NCBI RefSeq assembly: GCF_014137855.1
Contig: NZ_JACGWT010000005.1
Location: forward strand, 62,001-126,000
Length of the DNA stretch: 64,000 nt
Direction of reading: 5' to 3'
Source of the DNA: Microlunatus kandeliicorticis
GTDB taxonomy: Bacteria > Actinomycetota > Actinomycetes > Propionibacteriales > Propionibacteriaceae
Part shown: positions 1 to 9,787 of the stretch, piece by piece
Layout of the letters: each line of letters starts with the position of its first letter
Numbering within the stretch: the stretch's first letter is position 1
Program-made: the position numbers and the translations under genes
The notes under the pieces: model-generated
What the model was told of the DNA's origin: nothing
What the model saw: only the letters and a program-made list of their open reading frames with translations
Databases searched by the model: none

Positions 1-182
1 CCTACGGCGGCGGCTGGCGCGGGCTCGACGTGCTGGTGCTCGAGCCCTGCACCGGTTACCCGCTGTCGGTGAGCGAGGGCGTGGCGGCCGGGACCCACCG
101 AGTGCTCGGGCCGCACGAGGTGCGGTCGTGGCAGCTGCGCGCCGTGGTCGGCACGGGCATCGAGCCGGCGACCGAGCCGTGA
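1..182 (+). CDS. C-terminal fragment of a galactose-mutarotase-like protein (5' end outside window)
   Basis: The frame is open from the window edge to TGA at 180-182 and codes for 59 residues. The stretch LVLEPCTGYP followed by a Gly- and Trp-containing tail resembles the C-terminus of aldose 1-epimerase-like or DUF4432-type beta-sandwich proteins, which act on sugars. That assignment rests on a short tail and is tentative. The stop overlaps the GTG of the next gene (GTGA at 179-182), so the two are probably translated from one mRNA and may act on the same carbohydrate. Confidence 0.5.
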   Translation, partial: YGGGWRGLDVLVLEPCTGYPLSVSEGVAAGTHRVLGPHEVRSWQLRAVVGTGIEPATEP

Positions 183-1426
183 GCACCGCGGTTCCCCGGT
201 TCCGGCTCGAACCGGCATCCCGGATCAAGGTCGGCTCGTTCGTCGACGCCAACTTGGCCACCGCCTGGGTCGACGACGAGTTCCGGACCTTCCCCGGCAA
301 GTGGGGCGAGGACCCGGTGTGGGGCCCGGCCGACGAGCTGCGGACCGCACGCGGGGCGACGCCGTCGCAGGCCCTCGGCTGTCGGGCCGACGAGCTCGGC
401 CGGGTGTCGTTGCCGCCGAACGACCCGCCCGGCCACCGGCACACCGCGACCTGCCTGCACGGTGCGGTGTGGTTCGAGAGCCTGGTCGCCGACCCCGGGG
501 ACCCGTCGGGCCGGACCCTCTACGCCCTGGCCCACAACGAGAACTACCCGGAGACGCTGCCCTGGGACCCGGACACCGGTACCGGCTACCGCGACCACGC
601 CTGGCCGTCCGGGCTGCGCGGTCCGGACTCGGTCCAGGCAGTGCCGAGGATCCTCGTCCTGCGCTCCGACGACGGCGGCACGAGCTGGACCAACCTCGGG
701 GTGGCCCTCGAGGACCACGACGACCGGCTGGTGCGGCTCCCGGTCAACCGCAACCGCACCTTCCCCGGCGGGGTCGGCGACCCCTCGGCGGTGGTCTGCG
801 GCGACTTCCTCTACGTCTTCTACGGCGAGTACGGCTATCCGGGCAGGTGGGACCCGGACTCGGCCTCGGCCGAGGTCGAGCACCGCGGCCAGTGCATCTC
901 GGTGGCCCGGCTCGCGCTCGCGGACCTGCGCGCCGGGAGACCGGCGGCCCGCCGGTGGGACGGCCGGGCGTTCGCCGCGCCCGCGGACGGGGTCGGCGCG
1001 CCGGTGCCGTCGCTCCGGCTCGACCCGGCCGACGGCGGCGGGCCGGTCTCCGATGGCCACCGCTCGTTCCTCTGGGGACCGTCGGTCAGCTGGAACGTCG
1101 ACCTGGGTTGCTGGGTGATGCTCTGCGGGCGCGTCGACGCGCCGGCCTGGGTCGGCGACGCCGTCTACCTCGCCGTCAACCGGCACCCCGACCTGGGTAT
1201 CGGCGACCACGCCGTGGACTGGAGCCCGCCGCAGCTGCTCGACCGCCGGTCCGGCCGGACGCTCTGGTACCCGTGCCTGCAACCGACCGACGACCCCCGG
1301 GACCGGGAGGACCGGCGCACCTCGGCCCGCACCGGTCGACGGTCGCGCTTCTTCGTCAAGGAACTCGGCCCGGAGGGTGACCGCTACGCCTCCGACCACC
1401 TGCTCGTGCTCGACGACGACGCCTGA
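179..1426 (+). CDS. Sialidase-fold (beta-propeller) protein, putative glycosidase-like
   Basis: This is a 415-residue protein with no signal peptide. The start chosen is GTG at 179, which overlaps the upstream stop by four bases; an in-frame GTG at 128 would run through the previous gene. An Asp-box (SDDGGTSW, about residue 180) marks a blade of a sialidase-type beta-propeller. Repeated aromatic and Gly-rich strands (FLYVFYGEYGYPG, WGPSVSWN) fit the rest of the fold. Five- and six-bladed propellers of this type include sialidases and arabinofuranosidases, but no catalytic set can be assigned by eye. Coupling to a mutarotase-like gene suggests sugar metabolism. Confidence 0.65.
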   Translation: MSTAVPRFRLEPASRIKVGSFVDANLATAWVDDEFRTFPGKWGEDPVWGPADELRTARGATPSQALGCRADELGRVSLPPNDPPGHRHTATCLHGAVWFESLVADPGDPSGRTLYALAHNENYPETLPWDPDTGTGYRDHAWPSGLRGPDSVQAVPRILVLRSDDGGTSWTNLGVALEDHDDRLVRLPVNRNRTFPGGVGDPSAVVCGDFLYVFYGEYGYPGRWDPDSASAEVEHRGQCISVARLALADLRAGRPAARRWDGRAFAAPADGVGAPVPSLRLDPADGGGPVSDGHRSFLWGPSVSWNVDLGCWVMLCGRVDAPAWVGDAVYLAVNRHPDLGIGDHAVDWSPPQLLDRRSGRTLWYPCLQPTDDPRDREDRRTSARTGRRSRFFVKELGPEGDRYASDHLLVLDDDA

Positions 1427-1466
1427 ACCCGGGCACGTGCGGAACGACCCGGCGGGACGTCCCCGG

Positions 1467-2621
1467 TCAGGAGCCGGTGGGCACCGACCCGGCCCAGACC
1501 CAACGCCCGGTCACCGGACTGACCGTGCGGGCCTCCGGGTTGGTGAAGGCCACCAGCGTGACGGTCAGGTCGCGGAGCGCGATCCGGGTCAGCACCGCGC
1601 GCGTCCCGTCCGGGCAGGTGCCGGGCTGGGCGTCGACGAGCGGCGCGGTCAGGGTCACCATCGTCGAGTCCCGGTCGGGGAACAGCGTGAAGACCTTGCC
1701 CGGACCGCCGTTGAACAGCGCCGGCTCCAGCACCCGACTGGCGTAGCGCGGCAGCCGCCGACCCGCTCCGGTCAGGCAGCCGTAGTCGCGGACCACCGTC
1801 CCGGAGGCCTTGAGCGCCCCCCGGAGCACGGTCGACCGGTCCCCCGACCGGAACGGCGTGCCCACGAACGTCAGCAGGCCGCAGCCGTTGACCGCCGGGC
1901 AGCTCGCCGCCGCCCCCGGCACCGTGGGAGCGGCCAGGGTGAGCAGGTAGCCATCGAGCTCCAGCGGTCCGGCCTCGACCGGCGCGGGAGCCGTGTCGGT
2001 GACCCGGCCGTTCCACGACCAGCGGTCGGGCACGGTGCTGGTCCAGGTCGTGCCGCCCTCGCCGATGGTGCTGAGCGCGAGCGAGATGCCGCCGATGCGG
2101 GCCGAGACCAGCGTCGCCGTGCTCCCGGCCGCGCAGGTCGGCACCGGCGCCGGGCCGAAGACCGCGAAGACCTGCCCGGTCACGGTGGTCGCCCCGGGCT
2201 GCTTGGTGAGCGGGAAGCCGCGGGAGGTGCCCAGTTGCACCTGGTCGGTCCGGGCCACGTCGTCGGCGTAGCGACGGACACCGGCCGCGGTGACGCAGCT
2301 GGCGACCCGGGTCAGCGAGGCGGTGCCGAACAGCTGCGCGCTGAGCTCGCCGGCCGGCAGCGCCGACACCCGGTCGTAGACCACGCTCAGCCGGAACGAC
2401 CCGCAGACCGGGTTGTCGTTGCCGCAGTCGGGCTCGGCCAGCCGGACCGGCGTCTCGAGCGAGCCCTGATAGGACGCCAACCGCGGGGTCTCCACGGCGG
2501 CCAGCGCCTTCGGGGTCGCCGTCACTCCGAGGGAGGTCGTCGTCACGACGCCGAGCAGCAGGACGAGCAGCAGACGGGCTGAGGGGCCGGACAGCCGGCG
2601 CAGGCCTCGGACAACGGGCAC
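1467..2621 (-). CDS. Secreted hypothetical protein made of two related Cys-rich domains
   Basis: The protein has 384 residues. The GTG start has a GGGAG ribosome-binding site five bases upstream. A Sec-type signal peptide is clear: basic N-terminus, LLLVLLLGVV core and an AxA-like cleavage near residue 41 (KALA-AVE). The mature part appears to be two copies of about 160 residues. Each copy has an N-terminal Cys pair (DCGNDNPVCG; SCPAVNGCG), a middle Cys after a basic/aromatic stretch (VASCVTAAG; YGCLTGAG), a Cys-Gly strand (PTCAAGS; GTCPDGT) and a terminal W-x-W-x-G (RWSWNG; RWVWAG). I do not recognise the family. It is an exported, probably disulfide-bonded protein with its own promoter. Confidence 0.75.
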   Translation of the reverse strand: MPVVRGLRRLSGPSARLLLVLLLGVVTTTSLGVTATPKALAAVETPRLASYQGSLETPVRLAEPDCGNDNPVCGSFRLSVVYDRVSALPAGELSAQLFGTASLTRVASCVTAAGVRRYADDVARTDQVQLGTSRGFPLTKQPGATTVTGQVFAVFGPAPVPTCAAGSTATLVSARIGGISLALSTIGEGGTTWTSTVPDRWSWNGRVTDTAPAPVEAGPLELDGYLLTLAAPTVPGAAASCPAVNGCGLLTFVGTPFRSGDRSTVLRGALKASGTVVRDYGCLTGAGRRLPRYASRVLEPALFNGGPGKVFTLFPDRDSTMVTLTAPLVDAQPGTCPDGTRAVLTRIALRDLTVTLVAFTNPEARTVSPVTGRWVWAGSVPTGS

Positions 2622-2651
2622 GGGGGCTCCCTGGTCTCGATTCTGAGTCGA

Positions 2652-2680
2652 AACTTAGGGCTCGCACCGGAGGCTGGCAA
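2652..2680 (-). promoter_or_regulatory. Sigma-70-type promoter of the secreted two-domain protein
   Basis: Read on the minus strand, -35 TTGCCA and -10 TAAGTT are separated by exactly 17 bases and lie about 30 bases before the GTG start. The TTGCC-type -35 recurs at the hrdB, nrdR and 33.9-kb promoters in this window. Confidence 0.6.
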
Positions 2681-2738
2681 GAGGACCCGGATGGCGCTGC
2701 CACCGGCAGCCGATTTCCCCCGGAGCCCTGCAGAGACG

Positions 2739-2776
2739 ACGAACGCCGCCCGGGAGAGGACCCGGGCGGCGTTCGT
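2739..2776 (-). terminator. Strong hairpin terminator of the primary sigma factor gene
   Basis: A perfect 16-bp GC-rich stem (2739-2754 with 2761-2776) closes a 6-base loop 18 bases after the sigma factor stop codon. There is no U-tract, as is usual in high-GC actinobacteria. Confidence 0.75.
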
Positions 2777-2793
2777 TCGGCGCCGAGCCGAAC

Positions 2794-4215
<1,422 letters not shown>

Positions 4216-4287
4216 AAACAACCTCTCGCGCAGTGATGTTCAGATTCAGGGCAGGGTGCACCAGGCGGAAGTCAAGTGGTGCTCCGA

Positions 4288-4317
4288 AAGGTATTCTGAC
4301 ACGGCCGGCCAAGGCAA
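4288..4317 (-). promoter_or_regulatory. Probable promoter of the primary sigma factor
   Basis: Minus strand: -35 TTGCCT (4312-4317), 18-base spacer, -10 TACCTT (4288-4293). It leaves a 5' leader of roughly 65 bases before the GTG. The rest of 4222-4423 shows only a small hairpin (GGAGCA/TGCTCC at 4345-4359). Confidence 0.5.
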
Positions 4318-4423
4318 GGAAAAGGCCTCCCCGAACGACGCGCCGGAGCATTGTGCTCCAAGCGCCGGGTCCGGCGAAAACGGCGGCCGGGCACCGGACC
4401 GCCTGACCAGCGCGGGACCGGGC

Positions 4424-4837
4424 TCAGCGGGCCTTGACCGCGAGCACCGGGCAGCCGGCGTCGAGCAGCACCCGCTGCGCATTGCTGCCGAGCAGGAGCT
4501 TGCCGAGCGGCGAACGCTTGCGCAGACCGATGACGATGAATTCGGCGTCGGTCTCCTCCGCCGCGCTGATCAGCTCCTCGGCCGGGTCGAGCGGATCGCT
4601 CGGACGGCGCACCTCGGCGGGCACCGGGGAGTCGGCCAGCCGGCTCTGCAGGTCGTCGGGCTCGTCCTCGCCGGCGGTGTTGACCACGATCAGCCGGGCG
4701 CCGCGCAGCCGAGCCTCGGCCTCGGCCCGCTCGAGCGCGGCGTGTCCCTCGGGCTTCGGCGTGTACCCCACGATGATCGTCGGCCCGCCGGCGCTCGTCT
4801 CGGCGCTCGTCGGTGCGGTGTCGGTCGACTCGCTCAC
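4424..4837 (-). CDS. Universal stress protein (UspA domain)
   Basis: The 137-residue single-domain protein has an alpha/beta Usp fold. It opens with a strand IIVGYTPKPEG and ends with the nucleotide-binding loop region VIGLRKRSPLGKLLLGSNAQ, close to the G2xG9xG(S/T) motif but with Lys at the second Gly position. The family binds ATP or other ligands and is induced by stress in the cytoplasm. The GTG start overlaps the TGA of the upstream ligase gene (GTGA at 4834-4837), so the two are translationally coupled. Confidence 0.88.
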   Translation of the reverse strand: MSESTDTAPTSAETSAGGPTIIVGYTPKPEGHAALERAEAEARLRGARLIVVNTAGEDEPDDLQSRLADSPVPAEVRRPSDPLDPAEELISAAEETDAEFIVIGLRKRSPLGKLLLGSNAQRVLLDAGCPVLAVKAR

Positions 4838-6312
4838 GAGATGGCCTCCCAGGTGTGGACGGGCTCGTTGGTGTGCATCAGCTCCAGGTATCGGGAGAGC
4901 ATGCCACGCAGCGCCTCACGCCGGCCCGCGCCGGCCCGCTCGCGGCGCTCGACCTCGGCCACCTGCCAGGTGGCCCCGTTGGCCGAGCGCAGGCAGCGCT
5001 GCTCGACGATCCCCAGCAGCCGGTCGATCTCGGACTGCTCGACCCCCCACTGGCGGAGCCCCTCGGCCGCTTTCGGCAGCAGCCGCCGGACCACCAACTC
5101 GGTGGCCCGCACCTGCCCCACGTCGGGCCAGTAGACCTCGGCGTCGATGCCCGAGCGGACGCCGGCGGCGAAGTTCTCCGCGGCCGCCGAGAACGACATC
5201 CGCGACCAGATCGGCCGGTCCTCGGCGGCCAGCGCCCGGACCAGCCCGGCGAAGAAGGCGGCGTTCGCCATGGTGTCCACCACCGTCGGCCCGGCCGGCA
5301 GCACCCGGTTCTCGACCCGCAGGTGCGGCGAGGCGTCACTGATGTCGTACACCGGGCGGTTCCAGCGGTAGACGGTGCCGTTGTGCAGCCGGAGCTCGTC
5401 GAGCCGCGGCGTGCCGCCGGCCTCGAGCACCGCCTCGGGGTCCTCGTCGGTGCTGATCGGGAGCAGCGCGGGGAAGTAGGTGGAGTTCTCCTCGAACAGG
5501 TCGAAGATCGAGGTCACCCACCGCTCGCCGAACCACACCCGGGGCCGGACGCCCTGCGCCTTGAGCTCGTCGCTGCGGGTGTCGGTGGCCTGCTCGAACA
5601 ACGGGATCCGCGACTCGGCGACCAGGTGGCGGCCGAACAGGAACGGGCTGTTGGCCCCGACCGCCAGCTGCACGCCGGCGATCGCCTGGGCGGCGTTCCA
5701 GTAGGGCGCGAAGTCGTCCGGACTGACCTGCAGGTGCACCTGGGTCGAGGTGCACGCGGCCTCCGGCATGATCGTGTCGGAGACCATGTGCAGCCGCTCG
5801 TGGCCGTCGATGACGATCTCGAGGTCCTCGCCGCGGGCGGCGAAGATCTGCTGGTCGAGCAACGAGTACCGCGGGTTCTCGCTGACGTTGTCCACCGACA
5901 CGTGCTCGGGGTGCAGGGTCGGCAGGATGCCGATGGTCACCAGCCGGGCGCCGATCTCCTCGGCCCGCTCGCTGGCCGCGTTCAGCGCGGCCCGCACCGA
6001 GGTCTCGAAGGAGGAGAAGCCGGCCTCGGACAGCTGCCGCGGTGCGACGTTGATCTCGATGTTGAACCGGCCGAGCTCGGTCTGGAACTGCGGGTCGGCG
6101 ATCGCGTCGAGCACCTCGACGTTGCGCATCGCCGGGTTGCCGTCGGTGTCGACCAGGTTGAGCTCGATCTCCAGCCCGGCCATCGGCCGCTCGAAGTCGA
6201 ACCGCGACTCGGTCAGCATCCGGGCCAGCACGTCGAGCCCGCGCCGCACCTTCTCCCGGTGCAGCTTGCGGTCGGCCCTGGTGAACTGCCGAGCGTCGAC
6301 CTCTTCACCCAT
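4834..6312 (-). CDS. Glutamate-cysteine ligase family 2 (GCS2) protein
   Basis: This 492-residue enzyme belongs to the ATP-dependent carboxylate-amine ligases. Conserved features are MAGLEIELNLVD near residue 40 (metal/ATP-binding Glu residues), FNIEINVAP, ACTSTQVHLQV and PHLRVENRVLPAGPT in the C-terminal half. The usual reaction joins Glu to Cys. Actinobacteria rely on mycothiol, so the true substrate is uncertain; ergothioneine-type or unknown gamma-glutamyl products are possible. ATG at 6312 is chosen because the 27 residues upstream of it are basic and non-conserved. It forms an operon with the Usp gene. Confidence 0.85.
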   Translation of the reverse strand: MGEEVDARQFTRADRKLHREKVRRGLDVLARMLTESRFDFERPMAGLEIELNLVDTDGNPAMRNVEVLDAIADPQFQTELGRFNIEINVAPRQLSEAGFSSFETSVRAALNAASERAEEIGARLVTIGILPTLHPEHVSVDNVSENPRYSLLDQQIFAARGEDLEIVIDGHERLHMVSDTIMPEAACTSTQVHLQVSPDDFAPYWNAAQAIAGVQLAVGANSPFLFGRHLVAESRIPLFEQATDTRSDELKAQGVRPRVWFGERWVTSIFDLFEENSTYFPALLPISTDEDPEAVLEAGGTPRLDELRLHNGTVYRWNRPVYDISDASPHLRVENRVLPAGPTVVDTMANAAFFAGLVRALAAEDRPIWSRMSFSAAAENFAAGVRSGIDAEVYWPDVGQVRATELVVRRLLPKAAEGLRQWGVEQSEIDRLLGIVEQRCLRSANGATWQVAEVERRERAGAGRREALRGMLSRYLELMHTNEPVHTWEAIS

Positions 6313-6384
6313 GGCGACATCCTGGCGCACCCGGGACCCGGCTGTCTGCGTGTCCGTCCCGGCGCGGACACGGGCGGGGATGGC

Positions 6385-7246
6385 TAGGGTCACCGGCGTG
6401 CTCGCTGCGTTCGACGGCTACTACCGCTCGCTGACCCCCGGCCCCGCGCCCTCCGACCGTGCGCCCGCCGACCCTGCGACGTTCCGGTTCGAGCCGAGCG
6501 GGCACGTCCAGGGCGCCTGGCGCGACGACGAGCAGCACATGGCGCCGGTGTCCGGGCTGCTCGCCCACTGCCTGCTCAGCCACCGGCCCCGGCCCGAGCT
6601 GCAGCTGTGCCGGATCTCCTACGACATCCTCGGCGTGATCGGCGCCGCCGAGACCACGGTCAGCGTCCGCACCCTGCGGGCCGGGCGGACCATCGAGCTG
6701 GTCGCGGCCGAGCTGGCGGTGGCCGACCGGGTCGCGGTCCGGGCCACCGGCTGGCGGCTGCTCCGCGGCGACACCACCGGCATCGCCACCACGATCGACG
6801 ACGCCGCGCGGCTGCCCGACCCGGCGGACAGCGAGCCGTGGGACGCCCGCGGCCGCTGGCCGGGCGGCTACATCGACTCGGTCGAGGTCCGCCGGGCCCC
6901 CGGCGTCGACGGCCGCGTCCGGGCCTGGATCGGGACCGCGGTGCCGCTGCTGGCCGACGCCGAGGCCGATCCGCTCGCGGGCTACCTCGGGCTGGTCGAC
7001 ACCGCCAACGGGATCAACGCGCGGCTGGACCCGCGGCGGTGGGCGTTCCCCAACACCGACCTGACGGTCCACCTGGTCCGGTCGCCGGGTTTCGCGCCGG
7101 ACGCCGAGGGCCGGCGCTGGGTGGGACTCGAGACGGACGCGCTGCTCGGGCCGGAAGGCGTCGGGCTGACCTCGAGCACGCTGTACGACCGGGACGGTGC
7201 GCTCGGGCGGGCCGAGCAGATCCTCACCCTCCGCCCCCTCGGCTGA
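6385..7246 (+). CDS. Acyl-CoA thioesterase family protein (hot-dog fold); coding part begins at GTG 6398
   Basis: The coding part (6398-7246) gives 282 residues. The feature start includes the -10 element TAGGGT (6385-6390), seven bases before the GTG, which indicates a leaderless mRNA and decides against ATG at 6380. The sequence has two hot-dog-like halves: N-terminal HMAPVSGLLAHCLL and RISYDILGVI, and C-terminal YLGLVDTANGINARLDPRRWAFPNTDLTVHL. This matches thioesterase-like proteins of the 4HBT_3/TesB type, which hydrolyse acyl-CoA. Substrate length is unknown. It is divergent from the GCS2 gene and followed 24 bases later by oligopeptidase B. Confidence 0.8.
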
Positions 7247-7270
7247 GGGGCGCGAAACTAGAGTGGGCCG

Positions 7271-9517
7271 GTGCCCCAGACCGGACCGGACGACACCCGC
7301 CGCAGCCTCACCGAGACCGCGCCCGCGAGCAGCGGCAGCAGCACCGACCCGGCCCGGCCGGCCGGACCCCCGCAGGCCGACGTCCGCCCGACCGAACGGG
7401 TGCACCACGGCGACGTCCTCGTCGACGACTTCGAGTGGCTCCGCGACAGCACCGACCCCGACGTCCTGGCCCACCTGAACGCCGAGAACGCCTGGACCGA
7501 GGCACAGACCGCCGACCAGGCCGAGCTCCGCGAGGCCATCTTCACCGACATCCGCACCCGCACCCGCGAGACCGACCTGACCGTCCCGCAGTACGGCGAG
7601 CACGAGACCCCCGGCCCGGACGGCACCCCCACCCAGCGCGGCTACTGGTACTACACCCGCACCCGCGAGGGCGAGGAGTACCGGCTGTACTGCCGGGCGC
7701 CCGCCGAGGACCGCGCCACTCCCCCCGATCTCGAGGCCGGGATCCCCGGTGAGGAGGTGCTGCTGGACGGCAACGCCGAGGACGGCGAGGCGGCCTTCTT
7801 CTCCATCGGCACCTTCAGCGTCTCCCCGGACGGCACCCGGCTCGCCTTCGCCGTCGACCGCAGCGGCGACGAGCGGTTCACCCTCCGGGTCCGCGACCTG
7901 ACCAGCGGGCAGCTGCTGCCCGACGTCGTCCCGGACACCTTCTACGGTGCGGAGTGGGCGGGCAACGAGCACCTCTTCTACACCCGCACCGACAGCGCCT
8001 GGCGTCCGTACCAGGTGCTCCGGCACCGGCTGGGCACCGACCCGACCGCCGACCCGCTGGTCTGGAGCGAACCCGACGAGCGCTACTGGCTCGGCGTCGA
8101 GAGCAGCCGCGACGACCGCTGGTTGCTGTTCGGCAGCGCCTCCAAGCTGACCAGCGAGTACGCGATCCTCGCCACCGACGACCCGGAGGGCACCCCGCGG
8201 GTGATCGCGCCGCGGACCCAGGGCGTCGAGTACAGCGTCGAGGTGGCCGGGGACCGGCTGCTGGTCGTCCACAACGACGGCGCCACCGACTTCATGCTCT
8301 CCGAGGCCCCGCTCGAGGCGACCGACCGCAGCCAGTGGCGGACCGTGCTCGAGCACGTCCCCGGCGTGCGGCTGCTCGGTGTCGAGGCCTACGCCCGGCA
8401 CGTGGTGGTGAGCCTGCGCCGCGACGGGCTGACCGCGCTGCACGTCATCCCGCGCGACGAGCACGGCGACCTCGGCGAGGGCCACGACATCGCCTTCGAC
8501 GAGCCGGTGCACACGGTCGGCTCCGAGGGCGCCCTCACCTACGACACCCCGGACGTGCGGCTCAGCTACTCCTCGCTGGTGACCCCGCCGACCGTCTACG
8601 ACTACCGCTTCGCCGACGGCGCGCTGCTGCTCCGCAAGCAGACCCCGGTGCTCGACCACCCCCATCACGGCCCGTACCGCCCGGAGGACTACCGCCAGGA
8701 GCGGATCTGGGCCACCGCCCCGGACGGCACCCGGGTGCCGATCTCGGTGGTCGCCCACCGGTCGGTCCCCCGTGACGGCAGCGCGCCCGCGGTGCTCTAC
8801 GGCTACGGGTCCTACGAGGTGTCGATCGACCCGGAGTTCAGCACCGCGCGGCTGTCGCTGCTCGACCGCGGCTACGTCTACGCGATCGCGCACATCCGCG
8901 GCGGCGGCGAGCTCGGGCGGTCCTGGTACGAGCAGGGCCGCACCCTGACCAAGCGGAACACCTTCACCGACTTCATCGCCTGCGCCGAGCAGCTGATCGC
9001 CGACGGCTGGACCAGCGCCGACCGGCTGGCCGCCCGCGGCGGCAGCGCCGGCGGGCTGCTGATGGGTGCGGTGGCCAACCTGGCGCCGACCACCTTCCGG
9101 GCCATCCACGCCGCCGTCCCGTTCGTCGACAACCTGACCACGATCCTCGACCCGGAGCTGCCGCTCACCGTGATCGAGTGGGAGGAGTGGGGCGACCCGT
9201 TGCACGACCCCGAGGTCTACGCCTACATGAAGTCCTACGCGCCCTACGAGAACGTCGCGCCGACGCAGTACCCGGCGATCCTGGCCACCACCAGCCTCAA
9301 CGACACCCGGGTGCTGTTCTGCGAGCCGGCCAAGTGGGTGGCCGAGCTGCGGCGCACGGCCACCAACGCCGCCGACGACGCGTCGGGCCGGCCGATCCTG
9401 CTCAAGACCGAGATGGACGCCGGGCACGGCGGGGTCAGCGGGCGCTACCGCGGCTGGCGCGAGGTGGCCTTCGAGTACGCCTGGCTGATCAGCCAGACCG
9501 CACCCTCGGAGCGCTGA
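7271..9517 (+). CDS. ptrB: Oligopeptidase B-type prolyl oligopeptidase family protease (S9A)
   Basis: The 748-residue cytoplasmic serine peptidase cleaves short peptides, typically after basic residues. An N-terminal seven-bladed propeller domain spans roughly residues 70-460. The alpha/beta-hydrolase domain carries the nucleophile Ser592 in GGSAGG, Asp678 in LNDTRV and His719 in DAGHGG. The GTG start at 7271 lies six bases after TAGAGT (7259-7264), a leaderless arrangement. The length matches the OpdB family. Two consecutive hairpins follow the gene. Confidence 0.92.
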   Translation: MPQTGPDDTRRSLTETAPASSGSSTDPARPAGPPQADVRPTERVHHGDVLVDDFEWLRDSTDPDVLAHLNAENAWTEAQTADQAELREAIFTDIRTRTRETDLTVPQYGEHETPGPDGTPTQRGYWYYTRTREGEEYRLYCRAPAEDRATPPDLEAGIPGEEVLLDGNAEDGEAAFFSIGTFSVSPDGTRLAFAVDRSGDERFTLRVRDLTSGQLLPDVVPDTFYGAEWAGNEHLFYTRTDSAWRPYQVLRHRLGTDPTADPLVWSEPDERYWLGVESSRDDRWLLFGSASKLTSEYAILATDDPEGTPRVIAPRTQGVEYSVEVAGDRLLVVHNDGATDFMLSEAPLEATDRSQWRTVLEHVPGVRLLGVEAYARHVVVSLRRDGLTALHVIPRDEHGDLGEGHDIAFDEPVHTVGSEGALTYDTPDVRLSYSSLVTPPTVYDYRFADGALLLRKQTPVLDHPHHGPYRPEDYRQERIWATAPDGTRVPISVVAHRSVPRDGSAPAVLYGYGSYEVSIDPEFSTARLSLLDRGYVYAIAHIRGGGELGRSWYEQGRTLTKRNTFTDFIACAEQLIADGWTSADRLAARGGSAGGLLMGAVANLAPTTFRAIHAAVPFVDNLTTILDPELPLTVIEWEEWGDPLHDPEVYAYMKSYAPYENVAPTQYPAILATTSLNDTRVLFCEPAKWVAELRRTATNAADDASGRPILLKTEMDAGHGGVSGRYRGWREVAFEYAWLISQTAPSER

Positions 9518-9521
9518 GGCA

Positions 9522-9563
9522 CCCCGGCTGAGAGGCCGGGGCGGCCCGCTGCGTCCGCGGGCC
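9522..9563 (+). terminator. Tandem hairpin terminator after the oligopeptidase gene
   Basis: Two perfect 7-bp stems follow each other: CCCCGGC/GCCGGGG (9522-9541, 6-base loop) and GGCCCGC/GCGGGCC (9543-9563, 7-base loop), beginning five bases after the stop codon. Confidence 0.65.
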
Positions 9564-9727
9564 GGGTGCGCTCCGAAGAGAGGGTGGGACGGCGACGACC
9601 GTCGACGTCCCGGCGACGATCTCGCCCGGCGGACGCACGCCGGGACCCCACCACACCACGTCCGCGCCGGCCGGCGACGGACCCCGGGTGTCAGGGTCCT
9701 GGCTCAGGGATTCTTCAGGGGTCCGGC

Positions 9728-9754
9728 GGAATCCTTCCCGGCGGTCGGGACGTT
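9728..9754 (+). promoter_or_regulatory. SigE/SigH-type (ECF) promoter candidate for the sigB-like gene
   Basis: GGAAT (9728-9732) and CGTT (9751-9754) are separated by 18 bases, matching the GGAA(C/T)-N17/18-CGTT consensus of actinobacterial SigE/SigH-class factors. The predicted start point lies about 25 bases before the GTG of the downstream group-2 sigma factor. Confidence 0.6.
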
Positions 9755-9787
9755 GCACAAGTCGGAGGCAACGGAAGGGGCCCGACT

